Shown: positions 26,034-33,717 of the stretch, one piece after another | How the letters are laid out: each line of letters opens with the position of its first letter | How positions within the stretch are numbered: the stretch's first letter is position 1 | Source: JAJYTI01 sp035302145 | Lineage (GTDB): Bacteria; Bacteroidota; Bacteroidia; Flavobacteriales; Flavobacteriaceae | Assembly (NCBI GenBank): GCA_035302145.1 | Contig: DATGSX010000062.1 | Location: 1-47,289 of the forward strand | DNA: 47,289 bases | Reading direction: 5' to 3' | Program-made: the position numbers and the translations under genes | The notes under the pieces: generated by a model | The model's database searches: none | What the model saw: only the letters and a program-made list of their open reading frames with translations | What the model was told of the DNA's origin: nothing

Positions 26034-27188
26034 TTAGTGTTTATTGGCTTTTAAAGTTGATCCACGCATCACTGCTTGAAATCCATAACGTTGTCGTATC
26101 TGATCCAAAGCCTGAGAAAGATGCAGTTCGCTCACGGTATCGTTAAACAAATCGGTTTGATAGCTCCCTGAAACTAAATGGGTGATTTTTACTCCTATCA
26201 AACGGATTAACATACGTCTGGAATAGAGTCTATCGAAAAGAAACAACGCTTTCTCTGCAATGGTTCTTTCCGACGAGGTAAAAGGCAGTTTGGCTTGTCT
26301 GTTATGGGTATCGAAGTTGCTATAGCGTATTTTTACGCTTACACAGCCAGTTAGCTTTCTATTTTGCCGCAATTCAAAAGCCAATTCATCGACCATAGCC
26401 AGCAATACGTCTCGCAAAAGCTGTATATCTATAGTGTCCTGCTCGAAAGTAGTTTCCTTGCTCATGCTTTTTTGTTCCTCGAAAGGCACTACGGGGCTTT
26501 TATCTATACCACTTGCTTTTTTCCAAATATGCACGCCTTTTTCGCCTAAAACCTGACGCATAGCAGTAACTTCCATCTGTTGTAAAGTAGCTATTTGCGC
26601 GACTCCCATATTACGGAGTAAGGTATAAGTTTTGGTTCCTACACCAGGGATTTTTCGGATGGACAAAGGTGCAAGGAAAGGTTTTTCCATTCCAAAATCT
26701 ACTTTCTGCTCTCCACTTGGTTTAGCCTCTCCTGTTGCGATTTTACTCACCGTTTTATTGGAAGCTAATCCAAAGGAGATAGGCAACCCAGTTTCTCTTA
26801 TAATACGCTGTCGCAGTTCTTTAGCAAGTTGCCAAGTTCCAAAAAAACGTTCCATGCCCGTCATATCCAAATAATGTTCGTCTATAGAGGCTTTTTCTAC
26901 AATAGGAATCTTTTCTTCTATAATCTCGGTAACTACATTGGAATACTTACTATACAAATCGAAATCTCCATGTACTAAAATCGCTTCCGGACAAAGTTGT
27001 CGGGCCAATCGCATAGGCATACCAGAATGCACGCCTAACTTCCGAGCTTCGTAGCTACAAGAAGCCACTACACTTCGTTGTGAATTCCCACCAATCAACA
27101 CAGGCTTTCCAAGCAGACTGCTGTTTAAAAGTCGCTCTACCGACACAAAAAAAGCATCTAAATCACAATGTACTATAGTAGGTTTCAT
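26034..27188 (-). CDS. dinB: Y-family DNA polymerase IV (DinB)
   Basis: A 384-residue translesion polymerase. Catalytic motifs are HCDLDAFFVSVE (about 7-18) and ASIDEHYLDMTGMERFFG (Asp-Glu about 103-104); helix-hairpin-helix is in IRKIPGVGTKTYTLLRNMG (about 177-195). The little-finger domain ends with a probable clamp-binding motif QTDLF (about 345). First gene of a leftward two-gene unit with dnaE. Its promoter region is shared with the divergent S24 repressor and carries an operator-like palindrome overlapping its -7 box, so damage-inducible control is likely. Confidence 0.95.
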   Translation of the reverse strand: MKPTIVHCDLDAFFVSVERLLNSSLLGKPVLIGGNSQRSVVASCSYEARKLGVHSGMPMRLARQLCPEAILVHGDFDLYSKYSNVVTEIIEEKIPIVEKASIDEHYLDMTGMERFFGTWQLAKELRQRIIRETGLPISFGLASNKTVSKIATGEAKPSGEQKVDFGMEKPFLAPLSIRKIPGVGTKTYTLLRNMGVAQIATLQQMEVTAMRQVLGEKGVHIWKKASGIDKSPVVPFEEQKSMSKETTFEQDTIDIQLLRDVLLAMVDELAFELRQNRKLTGCVSVKIRYSNFDTHNRQAKLPFTSSERTIAEKALFLFDRLYSRRMLIRLIGVKITHLVSGSYQTDLFNDTVSELHLSQALDQIRQRYGFQAVMRGSTLKANKH

Positions 27189-27207
27189 ATCTCATAAAAT
27201 CTTTCCT

Positions 27208-27215
27208 CAAAAATA
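27208..27215 (-). promoter_or_regulatory. -7 box of the dinB-dnaE promoter
   Basis: TATTTTTG on the minus strand is an exact TAnnTTTG match, 20 bases upstream of the dinB start, overlapping the left edge of the palindrome at 27213-27231. No clear -33 TTTG. Confidence 0.55.
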
Positions 27216-27231
27216 CTACAGTTTATAGCAT
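27213..27231. promoter_or_regulatory. operator-like palindrome O2 (dinB side)
   Basis: ATACTACAGTTTATAGCAT has half-sites TACTA and TAGCA around a 7-base centre CAGTTTA. It shares CTACA-TTTATAGCA with O1 at 27247, centres 34 bases apart. It overlaps the dinB -7 box and lies in the -33 region of the repressor gene. Confidence 0.6.
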
Positions 27232-27238
27232 AACTTCA

Positions 27239-27246
27239 TATATTTG
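27239..27246 (+). promoter_or_regulatory. -7 box of the S24 repressor promoter
   Basis: TATATTTG is an exact TAnnTTTG match lying between the two palindromes and immediately before O1. It predicts a transcript start within O1 and a leader of only about 10-15 bases before the ATG at 27265. Confidence 0.6.
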
Positions 27247-27265
27247 TTGCTACAATTTATAGCAA
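27247..27265. promoter_or_regulatory. operator-like palindrome O1 (repressor side)
   Basis: TTGCTACAATTTATAGCAA has perfect 6-bp half-sites TTGCTA / TAGCAA around CAATTTA. It touches the -7 box on one side and the A of the repressor start codon on the other, as expected for autorepression. Confidence 0.7.
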
Positions 27266-28035
27266 TGTCTTATTTAGCAAATAATATACGATACTTAAGA
27301 AATGAGTTGAAGATCTCGCAGCAAAAGGTTGCCGATGATTTAATGATTACGCGTGGAAGGTACGCTAAGTACGAAGACGCAGCCTCGGAACCGCCCTTAG
27401 AAATCCTTATGCGTTTATCGCGTTACTACCATGTTAGCATCGATTTATTACTTTCGGTAGACCTACGAAAAACACCTTTAAAAGAGATTTTACAACTTTC
27501 GGACAATCGAATTGTTTTGCCGATTACCGTAGATAGTGAGGGAGAGAACAAAATTGAAATCATCCCACACAAAGCCAGTATGGGTTACTTAACAGGGTAT
27601 AGTGATCCGGAATATATAGAAAGCCTACAGAGTATTTCCTTACCATTCTTGGGCTTTGGTAAGTACCGTGCGTTTCCTATGGAAGGTGACTCTATGCCAC
27701 CACATAAAAACGGATCGTATATTGTAGGCAGTTATTTAGAAAATCTAAGAGATTTAAAAATTGGTGAAACCTATGTATGGATTACTCGCAACGAAGGAAT
27801 TACTTATAAGCGCTTAACCGCTATAGAAGAGGATTATTTAGAGCTCAGTGCCGACAATAAACTATATGAACCTTACCCATTACCACTACATGATTTACTA
27901 GAGGTTTGGGAGTTTGCTTGTAGCATCGCCACAGAAGAATTTACCAAAGAGGATTTCGATTTAGACAGCCAAGTGATTATAGGGTTGTTAGCAGATTTAA
28001 AGAAAGAGGTTAAGAACTTGAAGAAGGAAATTTAG
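27265..28035 (+). CDS. XRE-type HTH / S24 peptidase (LexA-like) repressor
   Basis: Chosen start MSYLANNIRYLRN gives 256 residues; a TTG at 27244 lies inside the promoter. An XRE helix-turn-helix (about 7-62, LKISQQKVADDLMITRGRYAKYE) is joined to an S24 self-cleaving domain. Ser143 in MEGDSMPPHKNG and Lys182 in GITYKRL form the expected Ser-Lys dyad, 39 residues apart. The segment where an Ala-Gly bond is expected reads HKASMGYLTGY, so the residue before the Gly is Met106. Divergent from dinB-dnaE, with palindromes over both promoters: probably the SOS-like repressor of this cassette. A short coiled tail (LKKEVKNLKKEI) ends the protein. Confidence 0.88.
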   Translation: MSYLANNIRYLRNELKISQQKVADDLMITRGRYAKYEDAASEPPLEILMRLSRYYHVSIDLLLSVDLRKTPLKEILQLSDNRIVLPITVDSEGENKIEIIPHKASMGYLTGYSDPEYIESLQSISLPFLGFGKYRAFPMEGDSMPPHKNGSYIVGSYLENLRDLKIGETYVWITRNEGITYKRLTAIEEDYLELSADNKLYEPYPLPLHDLLEVWEFACSIATEEFTKEDFDLDSQVIIGLLADLKKEVKNLKKEI

Positions 28036-28459
28036 TTATTAGGTTTTGTTAGTTACTAGTGACTAGTTGTTAGTGGCTAGTTTTGAGGTATACGAGTGGA
28101 TGAATGAATGAAAGTGCATTTCAAAAAATCTGTGTGGACCTGTGATAAAATTTCCAGAAACGCCGGTCGGAATGCGAGAACGAATATATTATTACAAAAA
28201 CACGTATCACGCTTTTCGCATAACGAATTACAAGGCTGAGAATCACGATTTTGCGAATATTCGAATTAGCGAATTGGCAAAACATTAGGTATTAGGTTGT
28301 ACCGCGAAGGTTCGCAAAGTTTTATTTTCTCTGCGAACCTCTGTGGAAAATTTCAAAATGTGGAGTGACTCATGAACTTGTCAACAAGTCAAGATTAGAA
28401 AGCGAATTTGCAACTCTCGCCCTCTCGCCAGATAGAGCCTGCGAAGGCTTCAACAATTA
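28036..28459. repeat. degenerate repeat phrases, right flank of the cassette
   Basis: No gene. Contains TTACTAGTGACTAGTTGTTA near 28053 and the exact copies of two phrases from the left flank (28117-28134 and 28257-28275). It also holds GGTTGTACCGCGAAGGTTCG near 28294 and, at 28415-28452, the complement of the CTTCGC-AGCTCTAT-TGGCGAGAGGG phrase seen at 18300. Phrase order resembles the left flank but spacing differs. Confidence 0.7.
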
Positions 28460-29569
28460 TTAATCAAGCTTTCCTCTTTCCACTGCTTTATCGATTTCCA
28501 ATTGCACATTCCTCCAATCATAATAATGGAACTCTTTAGAGTCTGTCATAGCTACTAACATTCCTTCTGGAAATTGTGATCCTAAATTAACGTTTGTAGC
28601 ATCGGCTCCATCAGTTAGTACAGTTGACACCAAAACTGTAGCCAATAACTCATGTTGATGCTTATCCCCTGAGGCTCCCTCTCTTGGATACACTAAAAAG
28701 CTGCTACCGCTTTTTTGATCAGAAACTAAAATATAACCTGTTCTATCTCCAGTAAGGTAAATGGCAATACCTTCTAAATCACCTGATCTATCATTTTGAG
28801 CAAAAAGTACTAACTCCGAATCGTCATTTAAGGTTGGATCTGCATAATACTTATGAACTCCTACTAATTCGTCGGAATAATAAACATAGCCTAACTCATT
28901 ATCGACTGCTATAGCTTCGATTTCCTTTGTTCCGCTATACATACCAAAACTTCTTACCTTATTTCCTTTTACAATATTTTCTTCATCGGTATAGAGTTCA
29001 TACTGCCATAGATAACCTTCAAGCGGACCTGATTTTCTTCCTACAATAGCATATATTTTGCTTTCCGAACCCATATCTTTCGTATACAGCCCGATGCCCA
29101 TAGGTTCATTAAAACCATTTCCACCTTCACCAACGAAAACTTTTATTCCTCCATCATCAATAGGCAATAAATCAGGTAAACGAAATACTCGAATGCTATT
29201 TGCTTTTCGTTCTGTTACCACTGCAATATCAATTAACTGATTATCCCATTTAAAACCATAAGCCACGTCTACATTATTGGGGCGATTTAAATTCAATATC
29301 TTATTTACGATCTTACCCTCTAAATCAAATGCATAAATTCCCCCATCAGAGCGTTTATCGGTACCAATTACCAGGCTTTTTGTTGGATCAGAAGGATGAA
29401 TCCAAATAGCTGGATCATCTGTGTCATGTGGGGTTGGTTCCGTTATTACGCTAGGGATTAAAACTATTGGGGTTAAATCTAGTTCTTGATCTACTTCCTG
29501 TGCATTTTTTTCACAGGAAATGAAACTAAAAAGAGCAAGTGCTATTATTTTATATCTAAGTGCTTTCAT
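28460..29569 (-). CDS. beta-propeller phytase, lipoprotein
   Basis: A 369-residue member of the beta-propeller phytases, which release phosphate from phytate with calcium. Signal sequence with lipobox ALFSFISC (Cys about 19) predicts a surface or periplasmic lipoprotein. Family motifs include PTPHDTDDPAIWIHPSDPTKSLVIGTDKR (about 45-75), GGIYAFDLEGK, RPNNVDVAYGF, EGIAIYLTGDRTGYILVSDQ and DGADATNVNLGSQFPEGMLVAMTDS. Length is normal. A role in phosphate scavenging is inferred from the family; no phosphate regulon gene is adjacent. Confidence 0.9.
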   Translation of the reverse strand: MKALRYKIIALALFSFISCEKNAQEVDQELDLTPIVLIPSVITEPTPHDTDDPAIWIHPSDPTKSLVIGTDKRSDGGIYAFDLEGKIVNKILNLNRPNNVDVAYGFKWDNQLIDIAVVTERKANSIRVFRLPDLLPIDDGGIKVFVGEGGNGFNEPMGIGLYTKDMGSESKIYAIVGRKSGPLEGYLWQYELYTDEENIVKGNKVRSFGMYSGTKEIEAIAVDNELGYVYYSDELVGVHKYYADPTLNDDSELVLFAQNDRSGDLEGIAIYLTGDRTGYILVSDQKSGSSFLVYPREGASGDKHQHELLATVLVSTVLTDGADATNVNLGSQFPEGMLVAMTDSKEFHYYDWRNVQLEIDKAVERGKLD

Positions 29570-29711
29570 ATCTTTTATGAGATTATAAAAAGTGAAATTA
29601 TTTTTATCCTGTCATGTGAATTAACAGAGATTACTTACTTTCCATTCTCTAATAGATATCGAAATGGCTCGAAACTGACGTTTTAGCACCTATTCAAAGT
29701 TTCAGAAAGAA

Positions 29712-30356
29712 TTATAGTCTATAGCTCAAGCCTACACTAAAATGGAGCATAGAACCTGAATTACTTCCTGTATCAGGTATAGATTCCCCAGCATAACCGA
29801 ATCTTTGATTAAAAAGCATCCCGTAAGATGTGTCGAAATACGCATGAAGTCGGTTATCGTCAATAAGGAATCTCGGGCGCAGGCCGATTGTTGTGGCTAT
29901 CATCTTATTAGTGGCATCATTCCTAGATGATTTTCCCAAACCAGCTCCAAGACCTATATAAGACTCTAGCTCAAAAATAGAACCGTCTGAAACACCTAAC
30001 AAGTCATCAAGCATATAAATTCCTTGTAGCTCTACTCTATGAATTTTCAATTTATTACCATGATCACTAGGTTCGGCACCAGAGTCCGATAAACCTGCAA
30101 AACTATAATAACCGCGCAAACCAAAGTTGGTTCCCTCCGGAAGGTAGCGTAAACCCAGTTCAACTTTTTTGTTATCACCAAACTTAGAATCATTAGTCGG
30201 AGAAATCAATATGGGCATACCCGCACCAATTTCTAAAGAAAAAGCAGAGGATCCACCACGACTACCAACAGTTTTATAACACTGAGCGTAAGATTCAACA
30301 CCTGAAAAAGCGACCAATAAAATTATTAATAAAAACTTGTTTGAATTGAACTTCAT
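29712..30356 (-). CDS. outer-membrane beta-barrel protein, hypothetical
   Basis: A 214-residue exported protein with signal peptide (about 1-24, cut near SYA-QC). The rest alternates in beta strands with aromatic ends and finishes SMLHFSVGLSYRL, the terminal strand of an outer-membrane barrel. No family was recognised beyond that. It is 142 bases upstream of the phytase on the same strand, so cotranscription is possible but unproven. Confidence 0.7.
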   Translation of the reverse strand: MKFNSNKFLLIILLVAFSGVESYAQCYKTVGSRGGSSAFSLEIGAGMPILISPTNDSKFGDNKKVELGLRYLPEGTNFGLRGYYSFAGLSDSGAEPSDHGNKLKIHRVELQGIYMLDDLLGVSDGSIFELESYIGLGAGLGKSSRNDATNKMIATTIGLRPRFLIDDNRLHAYFDTSYGMLFNQRFGYAGESIPDTGSNSGSMLHFSVGLSYRL

Positions 30357-30879
30357 AAGAATATTATTTGAATATGAGACGTAGTTAATATAAAAACATA
30401 GAACGGCAAATATGCTACAATATTAAAAAAATAACCCATTTAACGTTTAAAAGCAGTCTATTTTTGGATACTTTAACAAAATATGATGTTTTGAAATCGA
30501 TATACTTTGTTGAGTTAGCAGTCTGTTTTTACCGATTACAAACGAATTAAAAATCAATATGGTTTGCAAAAGCCCTCATTATTTTCTTCACCTAAAGTTT
30601 AGCTTGAATTTATAGATACTTGGTTTATATAGTATACCAGATTGATATCACAACAATGAATTACTAGAAAGATATATAAAAGGAAAGTTTTTAAACTTAT
30701 ATCGAAAAGCGCCGGAATAAGCCTATGGATTCAGTGTTTTTGTAAGTATAGATCTATTTACGGTATATTTCTTGTGCTATAATAGTATCGGAAACTAATT
30801 CTCACCATCTGTCCGGTTTTCAATGAAATAATCTTTTAGGTTTATTTTCAGATGGAATAAATCAAATAAAAACACAGCA
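30357..30879. other. intergenic stretch, 523 bases
   Basis: AT-rich spacer between the divergent barrel and GNAT genes. It must hold both promoters, but no exact TAnnTTTG with a partner box was found. I saw no RNA gene, repeat or credible small ORF. Confidence 0.5.
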
Positions 30880-31326
30880 ATGATAACTATTGCAAAATAC
30901 AATCAGAATACCCTACCCGATGTTAACGAAGAAAAGGAAATCATCCGATTTTTGTTTCAAGAATTAGAGCAATACGGCGATCCTGAACATCAAATTCAGA
31001 AAGCTGCAGACTACGCGCTTGGCAGAGATGGAAAGCTTGGTGGTTGGATATTTGTTGCCAAAGAAAATAATAAAATTGTAAGCGCCGTGATAATTAACGA
31101 AACGGGAATGTCGGAATATATTCCTGAAAACATCCTAGTCTATATTGCTACCGATAGAGAACAGCGTGGCAAAGGAATAGGCAAAAAAATAATGCAGGAA
31201 GTAATCGCCCATACTCAGGGGGATATTGCACTACATGTAGATAAAGAGAATCCTGCAAGAAAACTTTATGAACGCTTAGGTTTTACCACTCCATTTTTAG
31301 AAATGCGTTTAACTAAAGAAGCATAA
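30880..31326 (+). CDS. GNAT-family N-acetyltransferase
   Basis: A 148-residue acetyltransferase. The acetyl-CoA binding motif A is seen in ILVYIATDREQRGKGIGKKIMQEVIAH (about 88-113), and the C-terminal part ENPARKLYERLGFTTPFLEMRLT is typical. The substrate cannot be told. Its stop is 9 bases before the racemase start, so the two are a likely operon and the acetyltransferase may act on an amino acid or its racemisation product. Confidence 0.85.
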   Translation: MITIAKYNQNTLPDVNEEKEIIRFLFQELEQYGDPEHQIQKAADYALGRDGKLGGWIFVAKENNKIVSAVIINETGMSEYIPENILVYIATDREQRGKGIGKKIMQEVIAHTQGDIALHVDKENPARKLYERLGFTTPFLEMRLTKEA

Positions 31327-31335
31327 TATCCAGCC

Positions 31336-32424
31336 ATGGCTTATATAACATTAAATAAAAAGAAACTACAGCATAATTACAAAGAGCTAGATGAACTCTT
31401 TAAAGAACACCATATTGAATGGGCGGCCGTAGTAAAACTGTTATGTGGAAATGAATTGTTTTTAAAACAAGTATTAGACCTTGGGATTAACGAGGTATGC
31501 GACTCAAGAATTTCTAACTTGAAAACAGTAAAAGCAATTCGTCCAGACGTACAAACCGTATATATAAAACCTCCTGCAAAAGAAAATGTGCGAGAGGTTT
31601 TGGAGTGTGCCGACGTTACTTTTAATACCGAATACGACACTATAAAGTTACTATCCGATACAGCTGTAGAAATGGGAATATCGCATAAAATTCTAATCAT
31701 GATAGAACTAGGCGAGCTACGTGAAGGAGTAATGCGAGATGAGTTTATAGACTTCTACCAAAAAGTTTTCGACCTACCCAATATAAAAGTTATAGGAATT
31801 GGAGCTAATCTTACGTGTATGTATGGAGTATTGCCTAGTGAAGACAAGCTTCTACAGCTCTGCTTATATAAACAATTAGTAGAAGCCAAATTTAACCAAG
31901 AAATTCCTTACATATCTGGTGGCGCATCGGTAACTATCCCACTGATATATAAAGGCCTCATGCCCGATGCAGTAAACCATTTTAGAGTGGGTGAAACCCT
32001 GTATATGGGTACCAATGCTTACGAGAATAAGCCGTACAACAACATGTATAACGATGTCTTTAAACTCTATGCACAGATTATAGAGCTAAACGAAAAACCT
32101 TATGTGCCTTCTGGAGAAATGGGGTACAATTTGAGTGGAGAAAAGATAGAGTTTGATACTAGTCAAAGAGGCGAAGTTGGACTTAGAGCTATTGTAGACA
32201 TTGGCCTACTAGATGTAGAAGATAGTCACCTTACACTAACGGAAGAAGAGCAAGAAATTATTGGAGCTAGCTCCGATATGATGGTTATCGATTTAAAGGA
32301 TAATAAGAATAACTTAGATGTTGGAGATTTTATTGAGTTCAGAATGGACTATATGGGAATTCTTCGCATTATGAACTCCGATTATATCGAGAAAAAGCTA
32401 GAGGTTGGACAAATAGCTTTGTAG
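31336..32424 (+). CDS. alanine/ornithine racemase-like PLP enzyme
   Basis: A 362-residue fold-type III PLP enzyme of the group that includes ornithine racemase (Orr) and YhfX-like proteins. The PLP lysine is in EWAAVVKLLCGNELFL (about 34). Other landmarks are GINEVCDSRISNLK, IMIELGELREGVM, GIGANLTCMYG, IPYISGGASVTIPL and FRVGETLYMGTNAY. The exact amino acid is unknown. Operon with the GNAT gene. Confidence 0.85.
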   Translation: MAYITLNKKKLQHNYKELDELFKEHHIEWAAVVKLLCGNELFLKQVLDLGINEVCDSRISNLKTVKAIRPDVQTVYIKPPAKENVREVLECADVTFNTEYDTIKLLSDTAVEMGISHKILIMIELGELREGVMRDEFIDFYQKVFDLPNIKVIGIGANLTCMYGVLPSEDKLLQLCLYKQLVEAKFNQEIPYISGGASVTIPLIYKGLMPDAVNHFRVGETLYMGTNAYENKPYNNMYNDVFKLYAQIIELNEKPYVPSGEMGYNLSGEKIEFDTSQRGEVGLRAIVDIGLLDVEDSHLTLTEEEQEIIGASSDMMVIDLKDNKNNLDVGDFIEFRMDYMGILRIMNSDYIEKKLEVGQIAL

Positions 32425-32569
32425 TGTATAACGGAAGTAAGATTACAATAATTAAGCTTTAATAAGACCAAAATCTAAGCATTAGGATTAGCTTTGCTCG
32501 ATATTTATTACAATTCAACCACTGACAAGCGTTGTTTTGTGTATAAACAACAGACTAAATAATTTGTAT

Positions 32570-33136
32570 ATGATACAGTTCTTTTCTGATTTATATTGGA
32601 AATTTAAAGGATGGAAAATTGTTGGAACCTTTCCTTCTGACCTAAAAAAAATGATGATAGTTATAGCTCCTCACACTTCCTGGGTAGATATATTAATTGG
32701 TTTTGCTGCACGCAAAAGATTAAAAATAAAACACGCAAAGTTTCTTGGTAAAAAAGAAATATTTGAAGGTTTTTTTGGAAAGTGGTTATTAAAGTTAGGT
32801 GGTATTCCCGTAGATAGACATGCGAAATTAGGAGCTGTTGAACAAGTAGTTCAATATTATAACGACCACGAGGAGTTTATTATTGGCATGTCGCCCGAAG
32901 GAACACGTAATCGTATAGACAAGTTAAAAACAGGTTTTTACTATATGGCTAAAAATGCTAATGTTCCTATTTTGTTATTAGGTTTTGACTTTAAAAACAA
33001 ACAAGTGGTAATAGGTGAGCCTTTTTATGCATCGGATAACGAAGAAGAAGACTTTAAAAAAATAATCGCATTTTTCTCGACTATCGAAGGGTATAATGCA
33101 GAGAAAGATATGCGACATTTGGCTAGCAATTCATAA
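32570..33136 (+). CDS. 1-acyl-sn-glycerol-3-phosphate acyltransferase-like protein
   Basis: PlsC-type acyltransferase, 188 residues from the ATG at 32570 (MIQFFSDLYWKFKGWKIVG); a TTG at 32537 would add an unlikely extension. The HX4D catalytic motif is HTSWVD (about 32-37), followed by GGIPVDRHAKLGA and the acceptor-binding MSPEGTRNR. Short for the family but with all four motifs. Probably membrane-associated, acting in phospholipid assembly or in a related acylation. Confidence 0.85.
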   Translation: MIQFFSDLYWKFKGWKIVGTFPSDLKKMMIVIAPHTSWVDILIGFAARKRLKIKHAKFLGKKEIFEGFFGKWLLKLGGIPVDRHAKLGAVEQVVQYYNDHEEFIIGMSPEGTRNRIDKLKTGFYYMAKNANVPILLLGFDFKNKQVVIGEPFYASDNEEEDFKKIIAFFSTIEGYNAEKDMRHLASNS

Positions 33137-33147
33137 CTGTCATTTTT

Positions 33148-33627
33148 CTAATATTTTAATCCCAACCGCTTATAAATAAAATGCATTAACCAAGCGGGAC
33201 CAATTAACAGGAATTGTATGTCCTTTAAAAACGAGGGCTTCTTCCCTTCTATTTTATGCCCGTAAAACTGTCCTACCCAAGCCAACGCAAAAACTACCAA
33301 AGCAATAGCCCATAACGGATATGTTGAAGTTTGTAATACTATATCGGATACATATAAGCAACCACTGATAAACAAGAACATTCCAATGCTGATAGGAACC
33401 GACAGAGAAAGATAATAAACAAGCACTGGAATCATAGAAAACACTGCCCAGTTAGCATAAAACTTATCACCTATTAAATCTATCAAGCCCGAATTCGGTA
33501 TGGAATATAGCAAAGCGATAATAGCCCAAAAAATAAGAGGTACACATATCCAATGAATTGCCTTATTGGTATTGTTTTGATGACTTTCGCTATACTCATC
33601 TAAAAGAGATTGCAGTTTTACGCTCAT
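33148..33627 (-). CDS. Mpo1-like (DUF962) membrane protein
   Basis: A 159-residue protein with four predicted membrane segments and the N-terminal HQNNTNKAIHWICVPLIFWAI pattern of the DUF962 family. The yeast member Mpo1 is a 2-hydroxy fatty acid dioxygenase; conserved histidines at HQ..., IHWIC and GHKIEGKKPS are present. Whether the bacterial protein shares the reaction is inference. Convergent with the acyltransferase gene, only 11 bases apart. Confidence 0.8.
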   Translation of the reverse strand: MSVKLQSLLDEYSESHQNNTNKAIHWICVPLIFWAIIALLYSIPNSGLIDLIGDKFYANWAVFSMIPVLVYYLSLSVPISIGMFLFISGCLYVSDIVLQTSTYPLWAIALVVFALAWVGQFYGHKIEGKKPSFLKDIQFLLIGPAWLMHFIYKRLGLKY

Positions 33628-33717
33628 TGTGTAAGGTTTTCAAGTTCTTTATAAATATAACTAAACAAGCTCTAATTTACTTGTTATGCTAAACAGAATC
33701 CATTTTTAGCTTCTTGC

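Noticed and set aside
28460..30356. Phytase and barrel gene considered as a phosphate-uptake operon
   Set aside because: The 142-base gap and the lack of a shared promoter or Pho-type genes give no support beyond adjacency.
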